Of a stretch of DNA of 43,051 nt, positions 15,663 to 24,114 are shown piece by piece. The stretch's first letter is position 1, and each line of letters begins with the position of its first letter. The position numbers and the translations under genes were made by a program. The notes below the pieces were generated by a model. The model searched no databases. It was not told where the DNA came from and saw nothing but the letters and a program-made list of their open reading frames with translations. The DNA is from Cytophagales bacterium (GTDB taxonomy: Bacteria; Bacteroidota; Bacteroidia; Cytophagales; Cyclobacteriaceae): contig JAKSBZ010000100.1 in assembly GCA_022360875.1 (NCBI GenBank), forward strand, positions 1 through 43,051, in the 5' to 3' direction.

Positions 15663-15989
15663 TTAAACCGAAAAGCTTTCGCCGCATCCGCAGGTTCTGG
15701 CGGCATTGGGGTTTATGAACTGAAAACCTTTGCCGTTTAGCCCGTCAGAGAATTCCAGCGTGGTTCCAAGCAGGTAAAGCAGGCTTTTTTTGTCGACAAT
15801 TACTTTTACATCTCCGGTTTCAAACACTTCGTCTGACTCCAGAATGCAATTGTCAAAGTTGAGGTCGTACATTAGTCCAGAACAGCCGCCGCCTTTTACC
15901 GATACGCGGATGTGGTAGCTTTCGTCTTTGTTTTCTTCCTGTCGCAGCAACAGGATCCGTTCTTTCGCTTTTTCTGTAATATTTATCAT
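15663..15989 (-). CDS. Iron-sulfur cluster assembly protein, IscA/ErpA/HesB family
   Basis: An A-type carrier that receives and hands over Fe-S clusters. The 108 residues are standard, with the three conserved cysteines C36 in KGGGCSGLMY and C100/C102 in TCGCGESF near the C-terminus. The central NPNAARTCGCG motif is diagnostic. Family members IscA, SufA and ErpA cannot be separated here; no suf or isc genes are nearby. The start MINITEKAKERI fits the family. A -7 element lies 72 bases upstream. Confidence 0.92.
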   Translation of the reverse strand: MINITEKAKERILLLRQEENKDESYHIRVSVKGGGCSGLMYDLNFDNCILESDEVFETGDVKVIVDKKSLLYLLGTTLEFSDGLNGKGFQFINPNAARTCGCGESFSV

Positions 15990-16060
15990 GTTTCAATGTT
16001 TCAAAAACAATGGGCATAATGTTTTTTACGGAACAGCTTTCCGGATGGTTTTGCCCTGTA

Positions 16061-16068
16061 CAAAGGTA
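16061..16068 (-). promoter_or_regulatory. -7 element for the IscA-type gene
   Basis: Reads TACCTTTG on the minus strand, an exact TAnnTTTG match, 72 bases before the start. It is back to back with the thiL -7 element 43 bases away. No matching -33 element was seen. Confidence 0.45.
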
Positions 16069-16110
16069 ACGAATTTCCTCATGATCTATTCCACATATAA
16101 GTAAATTCTA

Positions 16111-16118
16111 TAACTTTG
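16111..16118 (+). promoter_or_regulatory. -7 element for thiL
   Basis: TAACTTTG matches TAnnTTTG exactly, 66 bases before the thiL start; no TTG at the expected -33 distance. Confidence 0.45.
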
Positions 16119-16183
16119 CGGCAATGGGCTGAAGCTAAGCAAATCGCGGTTTTGGCCCGGACAATTGAGAGCGACAAATCAAC

Positions 16184-17230
16184 ATGGAAGATAAGAATAA
16201 AAGAACAGAACTTTCGCAATTGGGCGAATTCGGTCTGATTGACGAAATAACAAAGGATTTCCGGTGTGTAAACGACTCTACTCTGCTGGGAGTAGGGGAT
16301 GACGCGGCGGTCTTGCGTCCGGAGAAAAACCGGCAGGTTGTGAGCACGGACATGCTTTGCGAAGGAGTGCATTTCGATTTGAGTTACGTGCCGCTGAAGC
16401 ACTTAGGCTACAAGGCTATTGCCGTGAATGTTTCAGACATAGCAGCGATGAATGCGATTCCCAAACAGGTGACTGTAAGCATCGCATTGAGCAACCGCTT
16501 TTCAAAGCAGGCAGTGGAGGTTCTTTACGAGGGAATCCGCGCGGCTTGCAGCCAGTATAAAGTGGACTTGGTAGGCGGCGATACGACTTCTTCGCGGTCT
16601 GGGCTGGTCATTTCTGTAACGGCAATCGGCGAGGTGGACGAGACACTTCTGGCGCAGAGAAAAGGAGCCGGGCTTAAGGATATTATCTGCGTGAGCGGCG
16701 ACTTGGGCGGCGCATTTATGGGACTGCAGGTTTTGGAACGCGAAAAGCAGGGCTTTATGGCCAATCCGAACAATAAGCCTGAGCTGGAGAAGTATGAACG
16801 AATTGTGGGGCGTCAGCTCAAGCCTGAGGCGCGAATGGACATCGTTCATGAATTGCGTGATTTTGGAGTGATTCCGACAAGCATGATTGACATCTCGGAC
16901 GGATTGGCCTCTGAGCTTTTCCATTTGTCAAAGAATTCCGGACTGGGAATGGCTGTTTTCGAGGACAAGCTGCCGATTGACCGCATGACTTATAACACAG
17001 CCGTGGAATTCGGGCTTGACCCGATTACTTGTGCGCTGAACGGCGGAGAGGATTATGAGCTGCTGTTTACAATCAAGCAGGACGATTTCGGAAAAATTGA
17101 AAACCATCCGGATATTCATTTTATTGGTTATACTCAGGAATTGGAAAAGGGGTTGTATTTGGTGACAAAGAATAAAAATGTAATTCCTCTGAAAGCACAG
17201 GGCTGGAATCATTTCAACCAACAATCATAG
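16184..17230 (+). CDS. thiL: Thiamine-monophosphate kinase
   Basis: Phosphorylates thiamine monophosphate to thiamine diphosphate, the last step of the cofactor pathway, in the cytoplasm. The 348 residues belong to the PurM/AIR-synthase-like ATP-binding fold: GVGDDAAVL (36-44), STDMLCEGVHFDL, GYKAIAVNVSDIAAMNA, VGGDTTSS, the C-terminal half MIDISDGLASEL and NGGEDYELLFT. All are ThiL signatures, and the acidic Mg-binding residues are present. Length is slightly above the usual 320-330 because of an N-terminal extension of about 10 residues. It starts a two-gene unit with the DUF423 gene 3 bases downstream. Confidence 0.94.
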   Translation: MEDKNKRTELSQLGEFGLIDEITKDFRCVNDSTLLGVGDDAAVLRPEKNRQVVSTDMLCEGVHFDLSYVPLKHLGYKAIAVNVSDIAAMNAIPKQVTVSIALSNRFSKQAVEVLYEGIRAACSQYKVDLVGGDTTSSRSGLVISVTAIGEVDETLLAQRKGAGLKDIICVSGDLGGAFMGLQVLEREKQGFMANPNNKPELEKYERIVGRQLKPEARMDIVHELRDFGVIPTSMIDISDGLASELFHLSKNSGLGMAVFEDKLPIDRMTYNTAVEFGLDPITCALNGGEDYELLFTIKQDDFGKIENHPDIHFIGYTQELEKGLYLVTKNKNVIPLKAQGWNHFNQQS

Positions 17231-17233
17231 CTT

Positions 17234-17605
17234 ATGCAGAAATTTATTATGGTAAGCGCCTGTTTTTTGGGAGCTTTGGGGGTAGTTACCGGAGCCTTCG
17301 CAGCGCATGCGCTGCGTACGGCGCTTGAAACCTCCGGCCGTCTTGAAGCATTTGAAACAGGCGTTAAATACCAGTTTGTACACGTGCTGCTGATGCTTGC
17401 CGTCGGAATTATGATGGACAAATGGAAACATCCGTTCATTGGTTATGCCGGTTTGGCTGCTTTTGCAGGCATTTTGCTCTTTTCGGGGTCAATTTACGCT
17501 CTTTGCTTGACTGACGTCAGAATGGGTTTGGTTACGCCGGTGGGTGGTTTGTTTTTGATCACTTCATGGGTGTTGTTGGGAGCAGGGTTGGTCAAGAGTT
17601 TATAA
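17234..17605 (+). CDS. DUF423 family small membrane protein (YgdD-like)
   Basis: A 123-residue inner-membrane protein with four predicted hydrophobic segments (about 5-24, 46-62, 69-88 and 98-119). The N-terminal GALGVVTGAFAAHALR, the EAFETGVKYQFVHVLLML segment and the GG..L..SW end are the family's conserved parts. Function is unknown. It starts 3 bases after thiL, so it is translated from the same message; no link to thiamine is established. A strong terminator follows. Confidence 0.88.
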   Translation: MQKFIMVSACFLGALGVVTGAFAAHALRTALETSGRLEAFETGVKYQFVHVLLMLAVGIMMDKWKHPFIGYAGLAAFAGILLFSGSIYALCLTDVRMGLVTPVGGLFLITSWVLLGAGLVKSL

Positions 17606-17626
17606 ATGCCAACACAATTCTTCGTG

Positions 17627-17658
17627 AAAAAGCAATGGGTATGCTCATTGCTTTTTTT
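17627..17658 (+). terminator. Strong terminator after the DUF423 gene
   Basis: AAAAAGCAATG (17627-17637) and CATTGCTTTTT (17646-17656) form a perfect 11-bp stem with an 8-base loop and a T-tail. The tail ends only 5 bases before the ATG of the DnaJ-like gene. Confidence 0.88.
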
Positions 17659-17663
17659 ATTGC

Positions 17664-18551
17664 ATGGAGTATAAGGATTATTACGCTGTTCTGGGTGTGG
17701 GTAAAGAGGCTTCAGAGTCAGAGATTAAAAAAGCCTACAGGAAGCTGGCGATAAAGTATCATCCGGACAAGAACAAAGATAATAAAGAGGCCGAAGCAAA
17801 GTTTAAGGAAGTGTCTGAGGCATACCAGGTGCTGGGTGATGCAGAAAAGAGAAAAAAATATGATGCTATGGGAGCTAATTGGCAATCATATTCGGATCCG
17901 TCTTCTCAGTTCTGGTCCGATTTCCGCGGGAGCCGATCCTCTTTTAGAGAAGGGGCGAATCCGTTTTCCGATTTTTTCAATCAGTTTTTTGGAGGAAGTT
18001 TTAATTTCGCAGATACGCCATTTGGCATGAGGGAAGAATTCTATCAGAGTGCTGATGTGGAGGCTGTTTTGGAGCTGAGCCTTAGAGAGGCATATTTGGG
18101 GGTGAACAAAACGCTTCGTTTGGAGGGAGAAAAAGTGAAGATAAAAGTCCTCCCTGGGGTGCGCACGGGTCAAAAACTTCGGGTGAAAGGCAAGGGGAAC
18201 TCTGTAGGACGTGGTGGACAGCGCGGCGATTTGTATTTGAGCGTTAGCGTGCTGCAGGATCCTGATTATTTAAGACAAGGTGATGACTTGATTGCCGAAG
18301 TGGAGGTGGATATATTCACGGCGTCGCTGGGCGGCGAAATTGAGATTGAGACTTTCGGGAAAAATCTGAAAGTAATGATTCCTGCCAAATCGGACTCGGG
18401 GAAAAAACTAAGGCTAAAGGGGCACGGTATGCCGGTTTATGGAAGCAGGAAATTCGGGGATATGTATCTGATTATTAAAATTTTTACTCCGAAAAATCTA
18501 ACAGATTCGCAAAAGGAAGTGCTTTCACGGTTGAAAAAAGAAGTCCGATGA
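17664..18551 (+). CDS. CbpA-like DnaJ co-chaperone (no zinc finger)
   Basis: Stimulates Hsp70/DnaK ATPase and delivers unfolded clients. Residues 1-70 are a J domain with HPD at 33-35, followed by a Gly/Phe-rich and Ser-rich linker (about 78-120). Two C-terminal beta-sandwich client-binding domains follow, with [31 protein letters not shown] and [10 protein letters not shown]. The cysteine-rich zinc region of true DnaJ is absent, so it is a type II/CbpA-like protein. 295 residues is normal for that class. The start ATG lies 5 bases after the T-tract of the previous terminator, leaving no room for a conventional leader. It presumably depends on readthrough, or on a promoter inside DUF423. Confidence 0.9.
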   Translation: MEYKDYYAVLGVGKEASESEIKKAYRKLAIKYHPDKNKDNKEAEAKFKEVSEAYQVLGDAEKRKKYDAMGANWQSYSDPSSQFWSDFRGSRSSFREGANPFSDFFNQFFGGSFNFADTPFGMREEFYQSADVEAVLELSLREAYLGVNKTLRLEGEKVKIKVLPGVRTGQKLRVKGKGNSVGRGGQRGDLYLSVSVLQDPDYLRQGDDLIAEVEVDIFTASLGGEIEIETFGKNLKVMIPAKSDSGKKLRLKGHGMPVYGSRKFGDMYLIIKIFTPKNLTDSQKEVLSRLKKEVR

Positions 18552-18920
18552 TTGGTGAAGCGTATTTAGTCTATATTTTTTTCTTATTTTTCCTTAAAAA
18601 TATTGGTATTATTGGACTGAACCTGCGAATTTAATATCAGCAGTATTTCTGATGAATGGCCTTTCTGCAATGTGAGCGACTTTTGATTGATGAATTACAT
18701 TGATAGTTTGGAGGTGTTTGAAAGGTCTTCAATAAGCGGTTTTGCTTGTAAAAAAAACGGTTCGAAGGAATAAGTTATCCGGATTGATAATTCTATGAAT
18801 TCGTTGGTCTGATAAATAAAACTGAACGGAATGTGTTTTTCACACTCGTTTGGCTGCGGATTTGTCGGCAATGATATACCCAGTTTGGGCATGTAGCAAT
18901 ATTTAAGGTTGAAGGAAAAA
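18552..18920. other. Spacer between the DnaJ-like and cyclase genes
   Basis: AT-rich. A 65-codon minus-strand frame (18695-18892) lies here, but it has no recognisable features, and I do not call it. No TAnnTTTG promoter is clear. A good AAGGA ribosome site sits just before the cyclase ATG. Confidence 0.4.
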
Positions 18921-20033
18921 ATGAGAAAATTTTTGTGCAGAAAGTATATTTACAATCTATTTCAGAGTCTCTTAATATGGATTGTCCTTAGTTATATTTT
19001 TGATTTCATCATCTCTTCTGTTATAAAATATTCGTTTGATGTTTTTTCCGGCGAACAGCTGTTGAATAACCGGCTTCTGCTTCAGGGATTTGAGCTGGCA
19101 AAAGAAGCGGGTACAATATTTTATCTTATTGTTGGTGTTACCTTAGGTGTCTACAATTGGGCCTATTTGGAGTTTGTCAAGAAGAGTAAATGGGTGGTGC
19201 GCAAGGGGAATCTGTTTCGTATTGTTTTTCGTCTGTTCTCCATTGCCTTGTTCATTACTGCGATATATTGGTTCGGTGATGTGTTTTTTGAAAGAAGATT
19301 GGGAGGAGCCTTTGGCGATGTTGACCCTTATCAGTGGCAAGGTGAATTGTACCTTTCATTTCTGATGTTCGTCTTGATCTGTTCCATCGGATTGGAAGTA
19401 GCCGGACAGATGAAGGAAGTGCTGGGGCCAAGGAATTTCAAAGCTTTCCTGAAGGGAACATACACCGAGCCGATAGAGGAAGAGCGAATTTTCATGTTTC
19501 TTGATTTGGTTGATTCCACCAAGTTTGCTGAGATCTTGGGGCATATACAGTACAGCGCCATGCTGAAAGATGCTTTTGACGTTATGACCGACTGCATTGT
19601 GGATGCCAATGCCATGGTGTATCAGTATATTGGGGATGAGATAGTTTTTACCTGGGAAAGGGAGGAAGGAATTAGAAACAATCAGTGCATTGTTCTTTAC
19701 CAGTGTATTCGTCAGGTTTTTGAATCGAAAAGGGATTACTTTATGAACACCTACGGAATGGTGCCGTTCTTTAAGGCTGGTATTCACGGCGGCAGGGTGA
19801 GCGGCGTGGAAATCGGGCAGGTGAAGAAGGAAATTGCTTTTCACGGGGATGTGCTAAATACCTCTTCTCGGATTCAGCATATGTGCAAAGAGCTGGATGA
19901 AATGTGCTTGGTTTCGGAGGTGATTTTTGAGTTGCTGAGCGGTGTGAATTTTAAGGAGAAAGGAGAATTCCTTTTGAGAGGAAAAGAGAAGCCTACGAAA
20001 GTGTATGCGCTGGATCTGTTGGAAAGAGTCTAA
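18921..20033 (+). CDS. Membrane class III adenylate/guanylate cyclase
   Basis: Would make cAMP or cGMP at the inner membrane. The 370-residue protein has about four membrane segments (roughly 14-36, 63-80, 101-119, 142-160) and then a cytoplasmic catalytic domain (about 185-366). The two metal aspartates are visible: D195 in MFLDLVDST and D239 in QYIGDEIVF. DVLNTSSRI supplies the transition-state Asn and Arg, and KAGIHGG the expected central strand. All core residues are there, so it is probably active; ATP versus GTP preference cannot be told. The frame opens at TTG 18909, but ATG 18921 follows a clear AAGGA. It stands alone, so its regulator is unknown. Proteins of this layout are common in Bacteroidota. 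Confidence 0.85.
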   Translation: MRKFLCRKYIYNLFQSLLIWIVLSYIFDFIISSVIKYSFDVFSGEQLLNNRLLLQGFELAKEAGTIFYLIVGVTLGVYNWAYLEFVKKSKWVVRKGNLFRIVFRLFSIALFITAIYWFGDVFFERRLGGAFGDVDPYQWQGELYLSFLMFVLICSIGLEVAGQMKEVLGPRNFKAFLKGTYTEPIEEERIFMFLDLVDSTKFAEILGHIQYSAMLKDAFDVMTDCIVDANAMVYQYIGDEIVFTWEREEGIRNNQCIVLYQCIRQVFESKRDYFMNTYGMVPFFKAGIHGGRVSGVEIGQVKKEIAFHGDVLNTSSRIQHMCKELDEMCLVSEVIFELLSGVNFKEKGEFLLRGKEKPTKVYALDLLERV

Positions 20034-20049
20034 TAGGTATGTATAAAAG

Positions 20050-20077
20050 AAGAGGCTTCCAGTGTTGAAAGCCTCTT
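20050..20077. terminator. Bidirectional terminator between cyclase and accC
   Basis: AAGAGGCTT (20050-20058) and AAGCCTCTT (20069-20077) form a perfect 9-bp stem between two convergent genes. Confidence 0.75.
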
Positions 20078-20081
20078 GCAG

Positions 20082-21440
20082 TTAGTTTTCTATTTCTTTG
20101 ATGCTTGAAAAGTCAAAGTCTTCCAGGAACTTCGTGGTGAAATCCCCTGACTGGAAGATCGGATCATCCATGAGTTTCAGGTGGAAAGGAATAGTAGTTT
20201 TCACTCCTTCGATAACCATTTCCTGCAAAGCCCGTTTCATTCGGATAATTGCGCGCTCGCGCGTTCTTCCTGATACAATTACCTTGGCAATCATTGAATC
20301 GTAGTTCGGCGGAATGGTGTATCCTGCATACACGTGGCTGTCTACTCGAACATTGCGTCCGTTCGGGAAATGCAGGTTCGTGATTTTTCCCGGAGAAGGG
20401 CGGAAATCCTTGGTCGGGTCCTCGGCGTTAATCCGGCATTCGATAGAGAAGCGCTTCGGAAGGTGATTTCCTTCTTTAAGCGTTTGGCCGGCAGCCATTT
20501 TGATCTGATCTTTGATCAAGTCTACATCGGTTACTTCTTCGGTAATCGGATGTTCCACCTGAATCCGCGTGTTCATTTCCATGAAATAGAAATTCCGGTG
20601 TTTGTCCACCAGGAACTCCACGGTGCCGGCGCCTTCGTATTTGATTGCCTCAGCGGCCAATACTGCGGCCTGACCCATTTTGTCCCTCAGTTTTTCGTCC
20701 ACTGCCGGCGAAGGGGTTTCCTCCACCAGCTTCTGGTGTCTTCTCTGGATCGAGCAGTCTCTTTCGGAAAGGTGAACAGCTTTTCCGCCACAGTCGCCCA
20801 ATACCTGAATTTCCACATGCCGCGGCTCTTCGATGTATTTTTCAAGATACAAACCGTCGTTTCCGAATGCGGCGCCCGACTCGCGTTTGGCATCGTCCCA
20901 GGCTTTCTGGAATCCGCTGTCTTCGTGCACGATGCGCATGCCTCGTCCTCCGCCTCCGGCAGTGGCTTTAAGGATGACCGGATAGCCCATTTCGTTGGCC
21001 AGCTTAAGTCCTTGCTCAACAGTATCTATCAGTCCGTCGGAGCCAGGAATGGTGGGAACGCCCGCGCGCTTCATGGTGTCTTTGGCGGTGGCTTTGTCGC
21101 CCATTCCGTTGATCATTTCCGGGCTGGCGCCGATGAATTTCAGATTGTTTTCGCGGCAGATGCGCGAAAATTCTGCGTTTTCAGCCAAAAATCCGTAACC
21201 TGGATGCACGGCATCGGCGTTGGTGATTTCTGCGGCTGAAATGATCTTCGGTATGCTCAGATAAGAGTCGCTGCTGGCAGGCGGGCCGATGCAAACGGCT
21301 TCGTCGGCGAAGCGGACATGCAGACTTTCTTTGTCAGCGGTTGAATATACGGCCACCGTCTTGATGCCCATTTCTTTGCAGGTACGGATTATCCGCAGGG
21401 CAATTTCGCCTCGGTTGGCAATTAGTATTTTTTTAAACAC
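20082..21440 (-). CDS. accC: Biotin carboxylase subunit of acetyl-CoA carboxylase
   Basis: Carboxylates the biotin on AccB using ATP and bicarbonate, the first half-reaction of malonyl-CoA formation. The 452 residues (usual length) start with the N-lobe [17 protein letters not shown], then the ATP-grasp domain with the flexible glycine loop [12 protein letters not shown] and [35 protein letters not shown] is the catalytic signature, and the C-lobe contains RINAEDP. It lies 84 bases after accB in the same direction, and is the last gene of the fabH-efp-accB-accC run. The carboxyltransferase genes are not in the window. Confidence 0.97.
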   Translation of the reverse strand: MFKKILIANRGEIALRIIRTCKEMGIKTVAVYSTADKESLHVRFADEAVCIGPPASSDSYLSIPKIISAAEITNADAVHPGYGFLAENAEFSRICRENNLKFIGASPEMINGMGDKATAKDTMKRAGVPTIPGSDGLIDTVEQGLKLANEMGYPVILKATAGGGGRGMRIVHEDSGFQKAWDDAKRESGAAFGNDGLYLEKYIEEPRHVEIQVLGDCGGKAVHLSERDCSIQRRHQKLVEETPSPAVDEKLRDKMGQAAVLAAEAIKYEGAGTVEFLVDKHRNFYFMEMNTRIQVEHPITEEVTDVDLIKDQIKMAAGQTLKEGNHLPKRFSIECRINAEDPTKDFRPSPGKITNLHFPNGRNVRVDSHVYAGYTIPPNYDSMIAKVIVSGRTRERAIIRMKRALQEMVIEGVKTTIPFHLKLMDDPIFQSGDFTTKFLEDFDFSSIKEIEN

Positions 21441-21524
21441 AATCTTTCTTTTTTAAGTGTAAAAACATCCTCAAAAAAAGAAAACACCCGATAAGATGTT
21501 TTCCTTCTGATCCCTAAAGATCTT

Positions 21525-22016
21525 TTATGATGGGTCAACCAAGAAAAGCGGTGTGTCGTATTCTACAGGTGTGGAATCATTTACCAGAATTTCCACGATT
21601 TTGCCTGAAACATCTGCCTCGATTTCGTTGAACAGCTTCATAGCCTCAATGATGCAGACAGTCTGTCCTGCTTTCACAGTATCTCCTACTTTTACGAATT
21701 CAGGAGTTTCAGGATTTGGAGCTTTGTAGAAAGTTCCAATCATTGGTGATTTGATCGTTACGTAATTATTGCCGGCGCTTTTCGGAGCTTCTGGTTCCGG
21801 GCTTGCAGCAGCTGCTGGCGCAGGTGTTTGCGGCGCCGGAACGACTGGCGCAACAGGCGCGGCGGCCTGCGGAGCGGCGATCACTTGCTCGATTACCTTA
21901 GGAGCATCAGCCTCGCGTTTTACAGCAATCTTGAATTCTTCTGTTTCGATATTTACCTCATTCAAACCTGATTTTGCAATAAAGTCAATGAGATTTTTAA
22001 TTTCACTAGGTTTCAT
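21525..22016 (-). CDS. accB: Biotin carboxyl carrier protein of acetyl-CoA carboxylase
   Basis: Carries the CO2-biotin arm between AccC and the carboxyltransferase. In 163 residues it has the N-terminal helical region MKPSEIKNLIDFIAKSGLNE, an Ala/Pro-rich flexible linker (about 45-78) and the biotinyl domain with PMIGTFYKAPNPETPEFV. K127 in EAMKL is the biotinylation site. Its start codon overlaps the efp stop by one base (TAATG), which implies translational coupling. Confidence 0.97.
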   Translation of the reverse strand: MKPSEIKNLIDFIAKSGLNEVNIETEEFKIAVKREADAPKVIEQVIAAPQAAAPVAPVVPAPQTPAPAAAASPEPEAPKSAGNNYVTIKSPMIGTFYKAPNPETPEFVKVGDTVKAGQTVCIIEAMKLFNEIEADVSGKIVEILVNDSTPVEYDTPLFLVDPS

Positions 22017-22582
22017 TATGCTTTAACTCTTTCGATGTACGATCGATTTCTTGTGTCTACTTTAATATTGTCTCCTTCATTTACAAACAAAGGAACCTGA
22101 ACTTCTGCGCCTGTTTCAAGCGTAGCGGGCTTTGTGGCATTGGTGGCCGTATCGCCTTTTACGCCTGGTTCGGTATAGGTTACCTGCAGCGTAACGTGGG
22201 CCGGAAGCTCGCAGGTCAGTGCCTTTTCAGTTTCGGCGTGGAAAAGGATTTCAGCTTGCTCTCCGTCTTTCATCAAGTCAGAGTTTTCCACCATTTCAAC
22301 AGGGATGATCACCTGCTCGTAGGTGTCGTTGTCCATGAAGGTGAATCCGAAATCGTCACGGTACAAAAACTGGTGCTTTCTGCGCTCTATGCGTGCAGTC
22401 GTGATTTTGTGTCCTGCAGAAAAGGTTTTGTCGACGACTTTGCCTGTTTGCAGGTTTTTCAGTTTGGTTCTTACAAAAGCAGGTCCTTTGCCAGGCTTAA
22501 CATGTTGGAACTCAAGGACGATGAATAGTTTGCCCTCAAGGTCGATGCAAAGTCCGTTTCTGATATCTGCTGTAGTTGCCAT
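22016..22582 (-). CDS. efp: Translation elongation factor P
   Basis: Relieves ribosome stalling at consecutive prolines. The 188 residues have the three beta-barrel domains: the KOW-like N-domain with KPGKGPAFVRTKL (K32 at the tip is the residue modified in some bacteria), the OB domain and a C-terminal OB domain ending in GDNIKVDTRNRSYIERV, the EFP signature. The tip lysine fits the class using either no modification or EpmA/YmfI-type modification; the modifying enzyme is not seen here. Coupled to accB by a 1-base overlap. Confidence 0.97.
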   Translation of the reverse strand: MATTADIRNGLCIDLEGKLFIVLEFQHVKPGKGPAFVRTKLKNLQTGKVVDKTFSAGHKITTARIERRKHQFLYRDDFGFTFMDNDTYEQVIIPVEMVENSDLMKDGEQAEILFHAETEKALTCELPAHVTLQVTYTEPGVKGDTATNATKPATLETGAEVQVPLFVNEGDNIKVDTRNRSYIERVKA

Positions 22583-22714
22583 AGTATAAAGTATTTTATT
22601 TTGCCTTATTAATGAATGGAGAAAATTTCCATTGTGTGCAAGATAGAATAAAATTTCTTAGCACTTCTTTCATTTATAAGAAAAATTCGTGTTGAATAAC
22701 TCGCTGCGGTGCCC

Positions 22715-23713
22715 TTATTTGGCGTCGTAAGCCCATGTCAGATAAATAGCTCCCCACGTAAAACCTCCGCCAAAAGCAGCAAGGATTAGTGTGTCGCCTT
22801 TTTTAAGCTGATTTTCATAATCCCACAAACACAGTGGCAGTGTGCCGTTAGTGGTGTTGCCGTAACGCTGGATATTCATCATGACTTTTTCGTCGGGAAT
22901 ATCAATTCTTCGCGCAGTCGCGTCAATAATGCGTTTGTTGGCCTGGTGCGGCACAAGCCAGTTGATGTCATCGCCGCTGAGCTGGTGTTTTTTAGCAAGT
23001 TCTTCGGCGGTGTCAGCCATGCGGGAAACAGCAAATTTGAAAACAGTAGAACCGTCCTGATGGATGGTGTGCCAGTTTTTTGCAAGTGTTTCTTCTGATG
23101 CCGGATAACGGCTTCCGCCGGCTTTCATGTGCAGGTACGCCTCTCCGCTGCCGTCGGTTCTCAGGATCGAATCCTGTATGCCCAGTCCGTCCTCGTTAGG
23201 TTCAAGTAGGACGGCGCCGGCACCGTCGCCAAAAATAATACAGGTTGCGCGGTCGCTGTAATCAACAATGGATGACATTTTGTCTGTGCCCACGACAACA
23301 ACTTTTTTGTGTTTTCCTGTCTCGATAAATTGTGAACCGGTTATTAAGGCATACAAAAAACCTGAGCAAGCTGCATTCATGTCGTAGCTGAATGCATTCT
23401 TTGCCCCAACTGCCTCTGCAATGATATTTCCAGTTGCCGGGAACTGCATGTCGGGAGTTACCGTGCTGCAGATTAAAAGGTCAATCTCTTCAGCCTTTGT
23501 GCCAGTTTTTTCCAGCAGTCCTTGCACCGCCTTGATGCCCATTACTGACGATCCTTTGCCTTCTCCTTTAAGGATTCTTCTTTCCTTGATTCCTGTGCGG
23601 GTAGTGATCCACTCATCGTTGGTGTCTACCATTGTTTCGAGCTCTTGATTGCCCAAAATGTATTCAGGAACATATCCATTTACACCCGTAATGGCTGCAG
23701 TGATTTTCTTCAT
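22715..23713 (-). CDS. fabH: 3-oxoacyl-ACP synthase III
   Basis: Condenses acetyl-CoA with malonyl-ACP to start fatty-acid chains. The thiolase-fold protein of 332 residues has the catalytic triad C116 (MNAACSGF), H256 ([10 protein letters not shown]) and N286 (YGNTTNGT), plus [16 protein letters not shown] and the C-terminal [13 protein letters not shown]. The open frame extends 32 codons further upstream (to 23809), but ATG 23713 gives the normal [16 protein letters not shown]. The extra part covers the probable promoter. It heads the run to efp, accB and accC, and is separated from its usual upstream partner rpmF by a protease gene on the other strand. Confidence 0.95.
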   Translation of the reverse strand: MKKITAAITGVNGYVPEYILGNQELETMVDTNDEWITTRTGIKERRILKGEGKGSSVMGIKAVQGLLEKTGTKAEEIDLLICSTVTPDMQFPATGNIIAEAVGAKNAFSYDMNAACSGFLYALITGSQFIETGKHKKVVVVGTDKMSSIVDYSDRATCIIFGDGAGAVLLEPNEDGLGIQDSILRTDGSGEAYLHMKAGGSRYPASEETLAKNWHTIHQDGSTVFKFAVSRMADTAEELAKKHQLSGDDINWLVPHQANKRIIDATARRIDIPDEKVMMNIQRYGNTTNGTLPLCLWDYENQLKKGDTLILAAFGGGFTWGAIYLTWAYDAK

Positions 23714-24114
23714 AGGGTTGATAGTTCTGATAAAAAGCACTTTTAGCTTCTCGTGATTCCGGCAAAATGACGATCGGAAAAATCTAAAAACTAAAAACAA
23801 CAAGCACAAATATAAGATAGAATGCCTAAAAATTGAAGAAATAAGATTGTTTATGAAAAAAACTTATCAAAACGGAAACCAGATGCATTTGTGCGAGTGC
23901 GGAAGGGGTGGTGGAATGCTTGAGAAGTCTATTTTTTCAGGAAACTGAATGCTGAAAATTGGTGCTTCGTTTGGTCTGCCGCCTGCTTGTCGTACATGGT
24001 TGGCGAAGGATGAGGAACTAATGTATTTAATTATGGCGTCTTTTCAATATTTAAATGACAGGCCTTGCCTGTTTTTGAACATGCTGGTGTTTGGCTGGTT
24101 CTTTTTTGTGAAAA
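23714..24114. other. Divergent spacer between fabH and the S8 protease gene
   Basis: It holds the fabH -7 element (23807-23814), a possible but unconvincing 31-codon frame on the plus strand (23853-23948) and a perfect hairpin ACAGGC-CTT-GCCTGT with a T-tail at about 24058-24076. The hairpin could attenuate transcription into the protease gene. Confidence 0.4.
23807..23814 (-). promoter_or_regulatory. -7 element for fabH
   Basis: Reads TATATTTG on the minus strand, an exact TAnnTTTG match, 94 bases before the fabH ATG. No -33 TTG is evident at the usual spacing. Confidence 0.45.

Noticed and set aside
18695..18892. A 65-codon minus-strand frame between the DnaJ-like and cyclase genes
   Set aside because: No ribosome site, recognisable domain or hydrophobic pattern; too little evidence to call, though it is the only open frame in the spacer.
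20334..21239. A 301-codon frame antisense to accC
   Set aside because: It lies wholly within accC, has no recognisable domain, and arises from codon composition of the real gene.
23853..23948. A 31-codon frame with a CEC-GRGGG motif between fabH and the protease gene
   Set aside because: Too short, no ribosome site or partner; likely chance.
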